In this document: positions 1-9,525 of the stretch, piece by piece
Layout: each line of letters begins with the position of its first letter
Position numbering within the stretch: the first letter of the stretch is position 1
Assembly: GCF_003026285.1 (NCBI RefSeq)
Contig: NZ_PYOD01000004.1
Coordinates: forward strand, 186,001 to 250,000
Length of the DNA: 64,000 nucleotides
Direction: 5' to 3'
Source of the DNA: Photobacterium profundum
Lineage (GTDB): Bacteria; Pseudomonadota; Gammaproteobacteria; Enterobacterales; Vibrionaceae
Position numbers and translations under genes: made by a program
Notes under the pieces: generated by a model
Told to the model about the DNA's origin: nothing
The model's database searches: none
Seen by the model: the letters and a program-made list of their open reading frames with translations, nothing else

Positions 1-76
1 CCGGGCGTAATCCGACGGTTTAAAAACCGATCTTCTGCTTTAAAGTAATGATGATACAGGGTTGAAGTACAGTCCA
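1..76 (-). CDS. Possible N-terminal fragment of an unidentified protein (cut by window edge)
   Basis: Reading leftward from an ATG at 74-76, the frame stays open for 25 codons to the window edge and begins MDCTSTLYHHYFKAEDRF. An AGGA-type ribosome binding site lies just upstream. I do not recognise the family; the reading rests only on the start context and open frame. Confidence 0.35.
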
Positions 77-235
77 TAGGGATCCTATAAAGCAATCAAT
101 AAATCGTAGTGATAATTATTATCATTTAATGCATTGATGTTCAAGGAAGACATCTATTAAAGTTTATACCATAGACCCCAATTCGTTATGTATTTCCGCA
201 TATCGTACATACTCAATCTATTAAATATATAGCGA

Positions 236-261
236 CCTAACTAGCGGTGTAGCTAGTTAGG
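236..261 (-). terminator. Perfect 10-bp hairpin downstream of the M20 gene
   Basis: CCTAACTAGC and GCTAGTTAGG pair perfectly around a 6-base loop, 26 bp beyond the stop of the leftward amidohydrolase gene. There is no good T-run, so it may be a weak terminator or an mRNA-end stabiliser. Confidence 0.4.
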
Positions 262-287
262 ATCGAATGATTTATACCCTGCTGCGT

Positions 288-1427
288 TTAGTTGTGTGAT
301 TGCGCGATAAGCTGAAGAAATAATCGAGATGATTGCTCGATCAGTGCATCGGGGAAATCATAGTCAGGGTTGTGCAGTTCTGGGTGGTCAGTACCGCTAC
401 CGATGCAAAATAAAGATCCTGGCCATTGTTGCAGAAATTCTCCCATATCTTCAGACCAACGCATTGGTTCTGTGGGTACAACAACATCATAGTTAAGTGA
501 TTGTGCAGCAGTAATAACGTTTTTAGTTGTTTTGGGGTTATTCATGGTTGCGCTAAAAGGCTCAATCCATTCAATTTGCATCTCAAGTTGATAACAATCT
601 GCTTGTTTTTGAGCAAAATCCAACAAATTTCGTTTCATGTAATTGAGAATGTAATTATCACTGCTACGAATAGTTGCCATTACTTCGGCGCGCCCTGGGG
701 ATGTACCAAACCCTTTATTGCCTACATTCACATGAACAAGTGTGACTAAACTAAATGCTTCTTTGAAGGCTTCTGGCATGTGATGCAGGTAGTCCATTAA
801 ACGTGCAACAGCAGGGGCCGGGCTATGACCTTTCTCTGGTTTTGCAGCGTGAGATGTTTTTCCTATCAGCGTGATCTTAACACCAGTTGATGCGCAGGCA
901 AATACACCGTCTTTAACCACCACTGTACCTAGCGGGTAGCCTGGTAAATTATGATAAGCATAGACCGCATCGGGTTGAATGCCTTTCAGGCGTGGATCTT
1001 GCAGCATTTTTTTTGCACCGACGCCGATCTCTTCTGCGGGTTGGAATAGCAAAAAAACAGTGCCCGAATGAGGAGGCGTTTGGCTCAGCTGATTAGCAAC
1101 GGCTAAAAGGCTGGCAACATGTCCATCATGACCACATGCATGCATACAACCATGATTGCGTGAAACATGATCATGTTGTGATTTTTCAGTGATCGGTAAT
1201 GCGTCGAAATCAGCACGGAGCAGAGTTATTGGGCCTGGATTCCCACTTTTGATTTCAACAATAATCCCATAACCGCCTATATTAGTTTTAGGCTCAAAAC
1301 CAAATTTTAGGAGCTGATCGGTAATTTCTGATGCTGTTTTATGTTCATTGAGTGAAAGCTCTGGGTAGCGGTGAAGATGATGCCTAAAGCGCACAGGGTT
1401 GAAGTTGATATCATTATTAACGGTCAT
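288..1427 (-). CDS. M20-family amidohydrolase (hippurate/aminoacylase-like)
   Basis: A 379-residue cytoplasmic zinc-dependent amidohydrolase of peptidase family M20D, which removes acyl groups from N-acyl amino acids or related amides. The metal site is visible as MHACGHDGH (residues 95-103), followed by the general-base glutamates in QPAEEIGVGAKK (about 129-140) and the dimerisation-domain histidine in TSHAAKPEKGH. Length is normal for the family. There is no signal peptide. The gene stands alone, with a CRP-like site in the upstream gap. The exact substrate cannot be told from sequence; IAA-amino-acid hydrolase, N-acetyl-L,L-diaminopimelate deacetylase and aminoacylase are close relatives. 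Confidence 0.88.
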   Translation of the reverse strand: MTVNNDINFNPVRFRHHLHRYPELSLNEHKTASEITDQLLKFGFEPKTNIGGYGIIVEIKSGNPGPITLLRADFDALPITEKSQHDHVSRNHGCMHACGHDGHVASLLAVANQLSQTPPHSGTVFLLFQPAEEIGVGAKKMLQDPRLKGIQPDAVYAYHNLPGYPLGTVVVKDGVFACASTGVKITLIGKTSHAAKPEKGHSPAPAVARLMDYLHHMPEAFKEAFSLVTLVHVNVGNKGFGTSPGRAEVMATIRSSDNYILNYMKRNLLDFAQKQADCYQLEMQIEWIEPFSATMNNPKTTKNVITAAQSLNYDVVVPTEPMRWSEDMGEFLQQWPGSLFCIGSGTDHPELHNPDYDFPDALIEQSSRLFLQLIAQSHN

Positions 1428-1483
1428 ATTATTCTTTAATCGTCACAAGATGCCTCACTGTACTTGGCGATTAGAGATTATTA

Positions 1484-1499
1484 TGTGATCGGTTTCACG
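1484..1499. promoter_or_regulatory. CRP-like binding site
   Basis: TGTGA-N6-TCACG matches the CRP consensus TGTGA-N6-TCACA at 9 of 10 positions. It sits between the divergent M20 gene and the PepSY-like gene and could serve either. Confidence 0.5.
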
Positions 1500-1580
1500 G
1501 TGATACTTAATCTAAGCTGCCAGAACAATATATTGCTCTGGTATGATGCCTAAATAGAGTTGATAGAGTTAGGAAGTACT

Positions 1581-1862
1581 ATGAAAATGTTAATAGCGAA
1601 CAAATCATTGTTGTTGACGATGGGTTTGATAGTCGCCACGCCAGTACTGGCTGATCCTAATGGTTCTAGCGAATTGACAGCCCTTAGCGCACCAAAAGTG
1701 ATGAGATTATTGCAGGCTCAGGGGTATCATGATTTCCGTAAAATTAAGATAGAACACGATGAGAGTGAGATCGAAGTAGAAGCGCGTAATCAGGGCGGTC
1801 AGCAAGTTGAACTTGAAGTAGATCTATATACAGGAAGAATTATTGATGTAGAGCGCGATTGA
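1581..1862 (+). CDS. Small exported PepSY-like protein
   Basis: A 93-residue protein. I chose the ATG at 1581 over an in-frame ATG at 1560 because it gives a clean signal peptide (KMLIANKSLLLTMGLIVATP, then VLA before the mature part) and has an AGGA sequence 7-8 bp upstream. The mature part, with KVMRLLQAQGYHDFRKIKIE and a closing DLYTGRIIDVE, has the layout of a single PepSY domain (one helix plus strands, ending in a D-x-x-T/S-G-x-I/V pattern). PepSY proteins are periplasmic and often modulate proteases or sensors. The partner is unknown. A terminator hairpin overlaps the stop codon. Confidence 0.75.
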   Translation: MKMLIANKSLLLTMGLIVATPVLADPNGSSELTALSAPKVMRLLQAQGYHDFRKIKIEHDESEIEVEARNQGGQQVELEVDLYTGRIIDVERD

Positions 1863-1878
1863 TTATCGCGCTTTTTTT
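1852..1878 (+). terminator. Rho-independent terminator overlapping the PepSY gene stop
   Basis: AGCGCGAT and ATCGCGCT pair around TGATT, followed by a T7 run. The stem overlaps the last codons of the PepSY-like gene. Confidence 0.8.
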
Positions 1879-1888
1879 ATTAAAAAGA

Positions 1889-3313
1889 TTATACCATCAG
1901 CATTGCACATGACTGAGCTGGAAGTTGCAATATAACCCCAGCTTCAGTGCTGAGTGAAGGTGGTGATAGTTTCACTCCCTCCATATTTATAACTTCTTTA
2001 ATTTCAGTATGGTCTTGTTCACTGTATTTTGCTGGTAGCTTATAACAGACGGCTGTTTTACCTTTGTTAATGGCTACTATCCCACTATGTCCACGAGAAA
2101 AAACCAATAAATCTAGAGTTTGTTCAATGATTACCATCGGTTGGCAATGCATAATGTTATGAAAGTGAATCATCTTAGCCATAATTGGATCATTCCAAGC
2201 TTCACACCAACGGGGTTTACCACGGCTATTTTTAATGCCGCTAGTATCTAAATCGGTATAAATGAGTGGGACACCACCATCCCTTCCTAGAATGTAGCAA
2301 TAGGCTAATTGTTCATTTTTTTCTGACATTACCTGATCTAAAAAAACATCGTTATTGGGAATGTCATGAGTAATCGCAAATGTGATTGCTCGCTGGTTTT
2401 CTAATGCCGAACCCAGAGAGTAAGGGTTGATTAGGCTTGCCATCGAGGCATTTTTATTAAAAACATCAAGTACGGTGTGAAAAAGTGGAAAGTCGTAAGC
2501 ACCTAAGGTCGTTTTTTCAAGATAAGGCTGAAGAAACAGTTCGTACTCTTCTTTGGTCGCGCCACCGTCGGTAATTATTTCGCCAAAAATATGTATGCCG
2601 TCAGTGATATCTTCATCACACAGCTCTTGAATATGATCAAGTGTCATGTGTTTGGCTGCATCTATTCGAAATCCCTTCACGCCGATTTTTTTTAGTGCTT
2701 TTAGGTACAGTTTTTGTTTTTTTACTACATTTTCGTTGTTTTTTAAGGTCGGCAAACCCGGATCTGAGCCTCCGCTACTAATTCTACCATGCTGAACTTG
2801 CCAAGGATCTTTCCAATCTTTTATTGGAAATGCCGATAAAAAATCATCTTTGCTAAATAACGGTTGAGATAAATCACCAAATAATTTGATTGAATCAAAA
2901 TATTCTCTTTTGTCTTTATATTGGCTAATGATATTGCTATTAGGATAGTTTAAGTCACTCCTTTCATGTGACTCATTAGCCATATGATTGAACACAATAT
3001 CTGCATAAATATCTATGTCATGAAGACTTAATATTTCTACCATCGTTCTGAAATCATTTGTATTACCGAGTTGGTTGTCGATGACTCGATAATCTTGAGG
3101 TTGATAGCGTTGCCACCATTGAGTGCCATCTTTTGAATGAAAAGATTTCAGTGGTGGAGAAACAAGAATAGCTTTATATCCATTGTCAGCAATGGCTTTG
3201 GCATTTTCAGTCACTTTACTGTAAGGCCAATCGAAGGCGTGCAATATTACATTAGTTGCAACAGATGGTGCTGACAAAGTTGATGCGTATTCAGTATTAA
3301 ATAGAGAGGTCAT
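1889..3313 (-). CDS. Cytoplasmic GH13 alpha-amylase-family enzyme
   Basis: A 474-residue glycoside hydrolase of family 13. All four conserved regions are readable: DIVFNH (105-110), GFRIDAAKHM with nucleophile Asp218, FGEII with acid/base Glu245, and ITHDIPNND with His316-Asp317 in place of the usual NHD. There is no signal peptide, so it should act on imported maltodextrins or glycogen in the cytoplasm. The C-terminal 80 residues form the usual small beta domain. It faces glgC across a divergent 381-bp gap. Product profile (alpha-amylase or maltooligosaccharide-forming) cannot be read from the sequence. Confidence 0.85.
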   Translation of the reverse strand: MTSLFNTEYASTLSAPSVATNVILHAFDWPYSKVTENAKAIADNGYKAILVSPPLKSFHSKDGTQWWQRYQPQDYRVIDNQLGNTNDFRTMVEILSLHDIDIYADIVFNHMANESHERSDLNYPNSNIISQYKDKREYFDSIKLFGDLSQPLFSKDDFLSAFPIKDWKDPWQVQHGRISSGGSDPGLPTLKNNENVVKKQKLYLKALKKIGVKGFRIDAAKHMTLDHIQELCDEDITDGIHIFGEIITDGGATKEEYELFLQPYLEKTTLGAYDFPLFHTVLDVFNKNASMASLINPYSLGSALENQRAITFAITHDIPNNDVFLDQVMSEKNEQLAYCYILGRDGGVPLIYTDLDTSGIKNSRGKPRWCEAWNDPIMAKMIHFHNIMHCQPMVIIEQTLDLLVFSRGHSGIVAINKGKTAVCYKLPAKYSEQDHTEIKEVINMEGVKLSPPSLSTEAGVILQLPAQSCAMLMV

Positions 3314-3694
3314 AATTTAATAGCCACGTTTTAAGACAAATTTTTAAACTGAATAAATACTATGGGTAATTATTCTATTTGTAATCATCATATACACACA
3401 TTTAGTGGTATTAGAATAGGGGGAGTAGCTTTGCTTAGCTGATTATTTCTCATCATATTGTATATATGAACTATTTATAAAGTTTTGATAAATGGTATTT
3501 ATGCGCCATTGATGGAATATACATTGCTGATCACACTAATGTGAAATTCGGTATGAAATTACATTTACCTACAGTTTGTAATAAATTATTTTTTTTGTAA
3601 TTATACATCACGTTTCAGTGCGTACTAATTCTCATGTAGCATATCGTGTGGTATATATACATTAGATTGCTTAATTTCAACAAGGAGGTACACC
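3314..3694. other. Divergent intergenic region, GH13 amylase / glgC
   Basis: No gene is visible in this 381-bp AT-rich gap. It holds a MalT-box-like GGGGAGTAGC near 3420 (8 of 10), and a dyad TCACA-N4-TGTGA at 3531-3544 whose half-sites point outward, unlike a CRP site. A strong ribosome binding site AAGGAGGT near 3680 sets the glgC start. Confidence 0.4.
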
Positions 3695-4912
3695 ATGGGT
3701 GGCGTTTTAGGTATGATTTTAGCAGGCGGAGAAGGCTCTCGTTTGCGTCCATTAACAGATTCACGTACAAAACCCGCAGTTCCATTTGGTGGTAGCTACC
3801 GCTTAATTGATTTTGCATTGAATAACTTTGTAAATGCTGATTTTTTAAAGATTTATGTTCTAACACAATTTAAATCTCAGTCTTTATATGTGCATATGAA
3901 AAAAGGCTGGAATATCACCGGCATTACGGATCGTTTTATTGATCCAATTCCAGCACAAATGCGAATGGGCAAGCGTTGGTACGATGGTACTGCTGATGCG
4001 ATTTACCAAAATTTAAGCTTTATTGAACTTGCTGATCCTGAACATGTTTGTATATTTGGTAGTGATCATATTTACAAGATGGACATTAAGCAGATGCTTA
4101 ATTTTCATAAAGAAAAAGAAGCTGAACTAACTGTTTCTGCATTGCGTATGCCTTTATCAGAAGCGAGTGCTTTTGGTGTTATCGAGGTTGATGAAAACGG
4201 CTGCATGGTTGGTTTTGAAGAAAAGCCAACTAACCCTAAGTCTATTCCTGGCGATCCAGAGAATGCACTTGTTTCTATGGGTAACTATATTTTCAATAAA
4301 GATACGTTATGTACTGAACTTGAAGAAGATGCAGCAAAAGAAGATTCAAGCCACGACTTTGGTAAAGACATCATCCCTAAGCTATTTCCACTAGGTAAAG
4401 TCTATGTTTATGATTTTACAACCAATATTATCCCTGGCGAGAAGAATACCGGTTACTGGCGCGATGTAGGTACGATTGAAGCGTACTGGCAAGCACACAT
4501 GGATTTACTTTCTGAAGATGCGCCGTTCTCTTTATATAACCGTCAGTGGCAGCTACACACTCATTACCCGCCGCTTCCACCTGCAACAATTTTAGACAGC
4601 GAAAACAGTAAAGTTGATATTAACAACTGTATGATTTCAGCTGGTAGCTATATTCGTGGTGCTAAAATACATAAATCAATTTTAGGCTTCCGTACAAATG
4701 TTGACCATGACACAATGATTTCAGAATCTGTGATTTTGGGCGATGTGAAAATCGGTGCAAATTGCTCAATACGTAAAGCGATTATTGATAAAAATGTACA
4801 CATTGCCCCAGGAACGATAATCGGTGAAAATCCTGAAGAGGATAAGAAAAACTACCACGTTTCTGATGAAGGCATTGTCGTAATCCCGAAAGGAGCGAAA
4901 ATTGGCTACTAA
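3695..4912 (+). CDS. glgC: Glucose-1-phosphate adenylyltransferase (ADP-glucose pyrophosphorylase)
   Basis: Makes ADP-glucose from ATP and glucose-1-phosphate, the committed step of bacterial glycogen synthesis, in the cytoplasm. The 405-residue protein shows the N-terminal nucleotidyltransferase signature AGGEGSRLRPLT with KPAVPFGG, the WYDGTADAIYQN segment, VEFGSDH-like substrate region (CIFGSDHIYKMD), FEEKP, and a C-terminal left-handed beta-helix with hexapeptide-type repeats. It starts behind an almost perfect AAGGAGGT ribosome binding site, and its stop overlaps the start of glgA. Many Vibrionaceae carry more than one glgC, so this may not be the only copy. Confidence 0.95.
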   Translation: MGGVLGMILAGGEGSRLRPLTDSRTKPAVPFGGSYRLIDFALNNFVNADFLKIYVLTQFKSQSLYVHMKKGWNITGITDRFIDPIPAQMRMGKRWYDGTADAIYQNLSFIELADPEHVCIFGSDHIYKMDIKQMLNFHKEKEAELTVSALRMPLSEASAFGVIEVDENGCMVGFEEKPTNPKSIPGDPENALVSMGNYIFNKDTLCTELEEDAAKEDSSHDFGKDIIPKLFPLGKVYVYDFTTNIIPGEKNTGYWRDVGTIEAYWQAHMDLLSEDAPFSLYNRQWQLHTHYPPLPPATILDSENSKVDINNCMISAGSYIRGAKIHKSILGFRTNVDHDTMISESVILGDVKIGANCSIRKAIIDKNVHIAPGTIIGENPEEDKKNYHVSDEGIVVIPKGAKIGY

Positions 4913-6428
4913 GAAAACGTCGTTAACAAAGCATCCATTGAAAATTCTATTTGTTTCATCTGAAGTAGAAGGGTTTGCAAAAACAGGAGGATTAGCCGAT
5001 GTTGCTAAGTCTCTGCCTGCTGCCTTGAAGAAGATGGGGCACGATGTTCGAATTGTAATGCCTTTCTATCAGACAATTAACGGTAAAGATAACGCTGTTG
5101 CTATTTTGTCTACCGAGCTGTTTGTTGAGCCACAGCCATTTGCTGTGAATTATCAAGTGATGCAACTCGATGAAAGTAATGTGCCTGTCTATGCGTTAGA
5201 TGCACCACAATATTATGATCGACCAGAATTGTATGCGGAAAATAATCAAGCATATGCTGATAATGGTGAGCGTTTTACATTTTTAAGTGCTGCCTCGTTA
5301 GATTTGTGTGAAAAACTGGGTTTTCAACCTGATGTGATTCACTGTAACGATTGGCATACTGGGTTAATTCCATTCTTATTAAAAACGCGTTACGCAGAGA
5401 GTAATTTCTTTGCTAAATCGAAAAGTGTTATAACGATTCATAATGCTGTTTTTAAAGGTGTATTTAACTACGATCAATACAGCTTAATACCTGAATTGAT
5501 TCAACGTCGCTATATTAATGCTGAAATGGATCCATCGCATATCAGCATGCTTAAAGCGGGTGTTGCGTATGCAGATAAAGTGAACGCGGTTAGTCCTAAT
5601 TATGCATCAGAGCTTTTAACACATTTAGGTTCGCATGGTATGGAAGCTGATTTCCAAAATCGTGCTAAAGATTTGTATGGCATCGTTAATGGGTGCGATT
5701 ATGATGATTGGAACCCTGAAACTGACTCGTACATAAAGCAAAAATTTAAAGCCAATAAAGTGAGCTTAGCTCGCGGGAAAAAAGCGTGTCGACGTGATCT
5801 GCAAAAACAAGTTAACTTACCTGAAATAGATGTACCTGTTTATGGAATGGTATGTCGCTTGACCGAGCAAAAAGGTCTGCATTACTTAATCCCTGTGCTT
5901 GAAGATTTCTTATTGAATGACGTACAAGTGGTAATTGTCGGAACGGGTGATCCAACGTTAGCCAGTGCACTTCGTGATATTAGCGAACAGCATAGTGATA
6001 AATTTGCTTTTGTTGAAACATACAGCAATCCACTTGCACACTGTGTAGAAGCGGGTGTTGATTTCTTTATGATGCCTTCTGAATTTGAGCCGTGTGGTTT
6101 GAATCAGATGTACAGTTTAGCGTATGGTACATTACCGATTGTGCGCAGCGTTGGTGGTCTAAAAGATACTGTTATCGATTACGATCAAACACCGCAGGTA
6201 GCCACAGGTTTTATTTATGATGCGCCAACTCCAGAGGCGTTATTAATAAAGTTACAACGAAGCTTGCTACTTTATTGCCAACGTCCTCAAGAATTTAAAC
6301 GTCTACAGCAAAATGCGATGGCGTGTAAATTTAATTGGGATGAATCGGCTGAACAATATCTAGATATGTATTTAGGTGGTGAGCAAAGTTTGGTTAATGA
6401 AATCTGCAATGACAAGGTAGACGCTTAG
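4902..6428 (+). CDS. glgA: Glycogen synthase (ADP-glucose, GT5)
   Basis: Transfers glucose from ADP-glucose to the non-reducing ends of alpha-1,4-glucan. The 508-residue protein has the N-terminal KTGGLADV motif (ADP-glucose binding), HCNDWHTG, and the C-terminal EFEPCGLNQMYSLAYGT and VRSVGGLKDTV motifs of GT5 enzymes. The start used here is a TTG at 4902, 11 bp inside glgC, with AAGGAGCG just upstream; no ATG is available near it. The overlap implies translational coupling in a glgCA operon. glgB is not in the window. Confidence 0.95.
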   Translation: MATKKTSLTKHPLKILFVSSEVEGFAKTGGLADVAKSLPAALKKMGHDVRIVMPFYQTINGKDNAVAILSTELFVEPQPFAVNYQVMQLDESNVPVYALDAPQYYDRPELYAENNQAYADNGERFTFLSAASLDLCEKLGFQPDVIHCNDWHTGLIPFLLKTRYAESNFFAKSKSVITIHNAVFKGVFNYDQYSLIPELIQRRYINAEMDPSHISMLKAGVAYADKVNAVSPNYASELLTHLGSHGMEADFQNRAKDLYGIVNGCDYDDWNPETDSYIKQKFKANKVSLARGKKACRRDLQKQVNLPEIDVPVYGMVCRLTEQKGLHYLIPVLEDFLLNDVQVVIVGTGDPTLASALRDISEQHSDKFAFVETYSNPLAHCVEAGVDFFMMPSEFEPCGLNQMYSLAYGTLPIVRSVGGLKDTVIDYDQTPQVATGFIYDAPTPEALLIKLQRSLLLYCQRPQEFKRLQQNAMACKFNWDESAEQYLDMYLGGEQSLVNEICNDKVDA

Positions 6429-6463
6429 TTTACTTAGAATGTTTTCATTCTGCAAAAATCGTT

Positions 6464-6490
6464 AAGCCCTCATTCGTGAGGGCTTTTTTG
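6464..6490 (+). terminator. Rho-independent terminator after glgCA
   Basis: AAGCCCTCA and TGAGGGCTT pair around TTCG, followed by a T run. Confidence 0.9.
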
Positions 6491-6722
6491 TGGAAGTGTT
6501 ATTTACACCTATCCCATATTCACAATCTTCTATTAAGCATTATTCTTTTTTAAGTGATAGAACATTGATTTTATTCTTATATTGCACGTTTATTTCACTC
6601 AAAAATTAACTAATTGTTCATAATAGGTACTTGAAGTGTGATAATACGCACGTTTTCAATTTTGTTTGCTATTGCAAATTTTTAGGCAATTGACTGCCTT
6701 TTTATAAATCATTAGGTTATAC

Positions 6723-8609
6723 ATGTTCAATATGACACTCAGGCAAAAGCTGGCACTCTCTGCAAGTATTGCAATCATTATCGGCGGTTTACTTGTAACT
6801 GCTTTTTCTTTTTTATCATCGCTCGGTCGTTTAGATAGTGACATTAATAAGCAACTTAATGGCACAGCCTCTTCGTATAATAATTATGTGTCTAATTGGT
6901 TAGACTCGAAAGGAACAGTACTTTCGGCTATGCCTGTGAATATTTCACAAGGTACCCTTGAGCAACATCTTCAGCAGGTTCGCGATTCAGCAGGCTTTGA
7001 TAATGTCTTTTTAGCTTTTTCTGATGGGACACAAGCGAATGCGAATAACGTTATTTTACCGCCTGGTAATAATGATCCTCGTCAATGGCATTGGTATCAG
7101 AACGCTATTAACCTCAATGGTAAAGTCACGGTAGAAAATCCGACAGTTGCAGCTGCCACAGGGGCAAGCGTTGTTTCTATGGGTAAAGCCGTTTCTATTT
7201 TTGGGCAGCAGGCGGTGTTAGGCGCTGATGTTGAAATGTCAGATATTATTAAGCAGCTTGATGACGTGGTATTGCCAGGTGAAGGCTACATGTTTATTGC
7301 GAATGATAAGGGGAATATTTTTGCGCACGCAGATACGTCTTTATTGAATAAGCCTGTTAATGCTAAAGACCGTGACTTAACCGACTCAATGCTAAAACGC
7401 TTATCGCGAGAAGGGTTAGTTGAAAAAGAAAATATCACTGGCAATGAGAGTTATGTGTTTGTTAAGCCAATTCAGGGCACGAATCTAAGTACGGTTATCG
7501 TTATTGATTATAATTCTGTTGCCGCGCCGCTTTACAGCTCTTTATATGAGCAGATTTTCATGACTCTATTGGTTGTGGTTATTTGTGCATTTCTATTTAA
7601 CCTTTTCTGCGTGTATTTATTTAAACCGTTACAGCAAGTATCAAAGGCGCTGGCTGTGATTGCCCAAGGTGGGGGAGATTTAACTCAGCGTATTAATATC
7701 GATTCTAACGATGAAGTGGGTGACTTAGCCCGTAACTTTAACCAGTTTACAGCTAGCTTACAGGTACTTATTGGTCATATTCGTAGTCAGGGTGTTGAGC
7801 TGAGTCAAGCTTCGACAGAAAGTGAATTCCGAGCAAATAAGTCGGCTGATAAGTTAAATCGTCAGCAAGATGAAATCAGCATGGTTGCCACTGCGGTAAC
7901 GGAAATGGCTTCTGCCACGCAAGAAATTGCGTCTCATGCTGAGCAAACAGCGCGTGCTGCGCAAGATTCGACAGAGCATACAAATAGTGGTCGTGAGTTA
8001 GTTGTGCAAAGCCGAGTGTCTATCAATAACCTTGCAGAAGAAGTGAATGAGGCAACGGCAGTGATCAGTGAGTTGAATGATCATGCTCAGAACATCAACA
8101 GTATCTTATCAACTATTCAAGGTATTGCTGAGCAAACGAATTTATTGGCATTGAATGCTGCGATTGAAGCTGCACGAGCGGGTGAACAAGGTCGAGGCTT
8201 TGCCGTTGTAGCTGATGAGGTACGTGTGTTATCTCAACGTACTCATACATCGACGGAAGAAATTCAGAGTATGATTGCGACATTACAACAGACAACATCA
8301 AAAGCAGTTGATTTGATGAAAACAAGTTCACAGCTTGCACAGTGTTCGGTAGGAGATGCAGACCAAGCTACAGCAGCGTTAGAGCAAATTAATGATTCAG
8401 TGGCTCTAATCAGTGATATGGCGACACAAATAGCCACTGCTGCAGAAGAACAAACGCATGTAACAAGTGAAATAACATTAAACACAACCACAATTAAAGA
8501 CGTAACAGATCAGCTTGTAGAAGATGCCGTTGCTGCTCGTCATCAAGCAGAAGCGTTAAGTAATCAAGCAACAAAACTGAATGACAAGGTGTCTACTTTT
8601 GTTGTTTAA
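6723..8609 (+). CDS. Methyl-accepting chemotaxis protein (dCache-type sensor, HAMP, MCP signal domain)
   Basis: A 628-residue inner-membrane chemoreceptor. Order: short cytoplasmic N-terminus, TM1 (about 10-33), a periplasmic domain of about 240 residues consistent with a double-Cache fold ([12 protein letters not shown] and [12 protein letters not shown] segments), TM2 (about 278-300), HAMP ([20 protein letters not shown]), then a long coiled-coil signalling domain. The conserved hairpin tip reads [20 protein letters not shown] near residue 475. It lies in the alpha-glucan island, which suggests but does not show a sugar ligand. It has its own terminator-bounded unit. Confidence 0.92.
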   Translation: MFNMTLRQKLALSASIAIIIGGLLVTAFSFLSSLGRLDSDINKQLNGTASSYNNYVSNWLDSKGTVLSAMPVNISQGTLEQHLQQVRDSAGFDNVFLAFSDGTQANANNVILPPGNNDPRQWHWYQNAINLNGKVTVENPTVAAATGASVVSMGKAVSIFGQQAVLGADVEMSDIIKQLDDVVLPGEGYMFIANDKGNIFAHADTSLLNKPVNAKDRDLTDSMLKRLSREGLVEKENITGNESYVFVKPIQGTNLSTVIVIDYNSVAAPLYSSLYEQIFMTLLVVVICAFLFNLFCVYLFKPLQQVSKALAVIAQGGGDLTQRINIDSNDEVGDLARNFNQFTASLQVLIGHIRSQGVELSQASTESEFRANKSADKLNRQQDEISMVATAVTEMASATQEIASHAEQTARAAQDSTEHTNSGRELVVQSRVSINNLAEEVNEATAVISELNDHAQNINSILSTIQGIAEQTNLLALNAAIEAARAGEQGRGFAVVADEVRVLSQRTHTSTEEIQSMIATLQQTTSKAVDLMKTSSQLAQCSVGDADQATAALEQINDSVALISDMATQIATAAEEQTHVTSEITLNTTTIKDVTDQLVEDAVAARHQAEALSNQATKLNDKVSTFVV

Positions 8610-8641
8610 ATAACATAGTGATTGTATTTACTATATAAGAA

Positions 8642-8662
8642 AGCCCTCTATGAGGGCTTATT
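8642..8662. terminator. Terminator hairpin between convergent genes
   Basis: AAGCCCTC and GAGGGCTT pair around TAT. It lies between the chemoreceptor and the leftward gene at 8708, so may serve both. Confidence 0.7.
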
Positions 8663-8707
8663 CGTTCATGAGTGATGCTGTTTTCTATATGAGGTGCCAT
8701 TTAAATT

Positions 8708-9388
8708 CTATTGTTTTCCTGGCATCATAAACGGATATTCAAATAATACAGTGATAGTGTCATCAACAACCGTGAACGTAGCAAGCTTATCTTCCTCACT
8801 TTCTGGATTTCCCTTCTCACCTATGTTGCGCCATTGTTTTATATTACGGTAACCCTTTTGATAAGCTCGCGAGAAGGTAGCCTTATCCATCATTAAATAC
8901 TTACGCTGTGCATTATAGCTGGCGCTATTGGCAAGTATAAACATCTGATCATCAAGAGATTGGCGATCTAAGGTTTGTAATCCAGCCAAGACATCTAAAT
9001 GTTGTCCATTCACCTCCAGATAGCTAAAAACATAACCATCACGACGTAAACTAGCAAGAAGTGAATTGTAGTTAATTAAGGTGAGTGGCACCTTCAATTC
9101 AACATTTTTTATTGTGGATAATGGCTTGGCTTCCCCTATTTCGATAGCAGTAGAAGTCAATTGGCTATAAATCACTAATGTTAGATCGTCTATTCCATAA
9201 TAAGACGGGCTATCTAAGCAATACGCTTCGGCATTGTATAAATCGGAACACTCATACGCATTCGGACGTGACGAAATTTGCTCGATATCGTCGGTAAAAC
9301 TAATGTCATTAAACAGCGGTAAATATGATGTTGCATTTACAGTCGTGCTGAATATGCCAACGGCTATGAATACGAATTGTTTCAGCAC
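8708..9388 (-). CDS. Uncharacterised exported protein
   Basis: A 226-residue protein I do not recognise. It starts with a GTG at 9386-9388, 7 bp after AAGG, and opens with a signal peptide (LKQFVFIAVGIFSTTVNATS). The mature part has a paired-cysteine segment (YECSDLYNAEAYC) and no transmembrane helices, so it should be periplasmic or surface-bound. The ending VVDDTITVLFEYPFM suggests beta structure. Its neighbours, a chemoreceptor and a LysR regulator, give no clear functional link. Confidence 0.65.
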   Translation of the reverse strand: MLKQFVFIAVGIFSTTVNATSYLPLFNDISFTDDIEQISSRPNAYECSDLYNAEAYCLDSPSYYGIDDLTLVIYSQLTSTAIEIGEAKPLSTIKNVELKVPLTLINYNSLLASLRRDGYVFSYLEVNGQHLDVLAGLQTLDRQSLDDQMFILANSASYNAQRKYLMMDKATFSRAYQKGYRNIKQWRNIGEKGNPESEEDKLATFTVVDDTITVLFEYPFMMPGKQ

Positions 9389-9525
9389 AGTTCAACCTTA
9401 TTGATAAACAAAAATAAATAAGCCATACCAGCTTATCCTATATCATTATATAACAACTATATCTCTGGTTATAAAAGATAAAACCAAAGACTTATAACTA
9501 AGTTCCCTTAAGATGCTCTTTGGGT

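Noticed and set aside
3531-3544. CRP site before glgC
   Set aside because: Half-sites are in the outward order TCACA-N4-TGTGA, the reverse of a CRP site, with wrong spacing.
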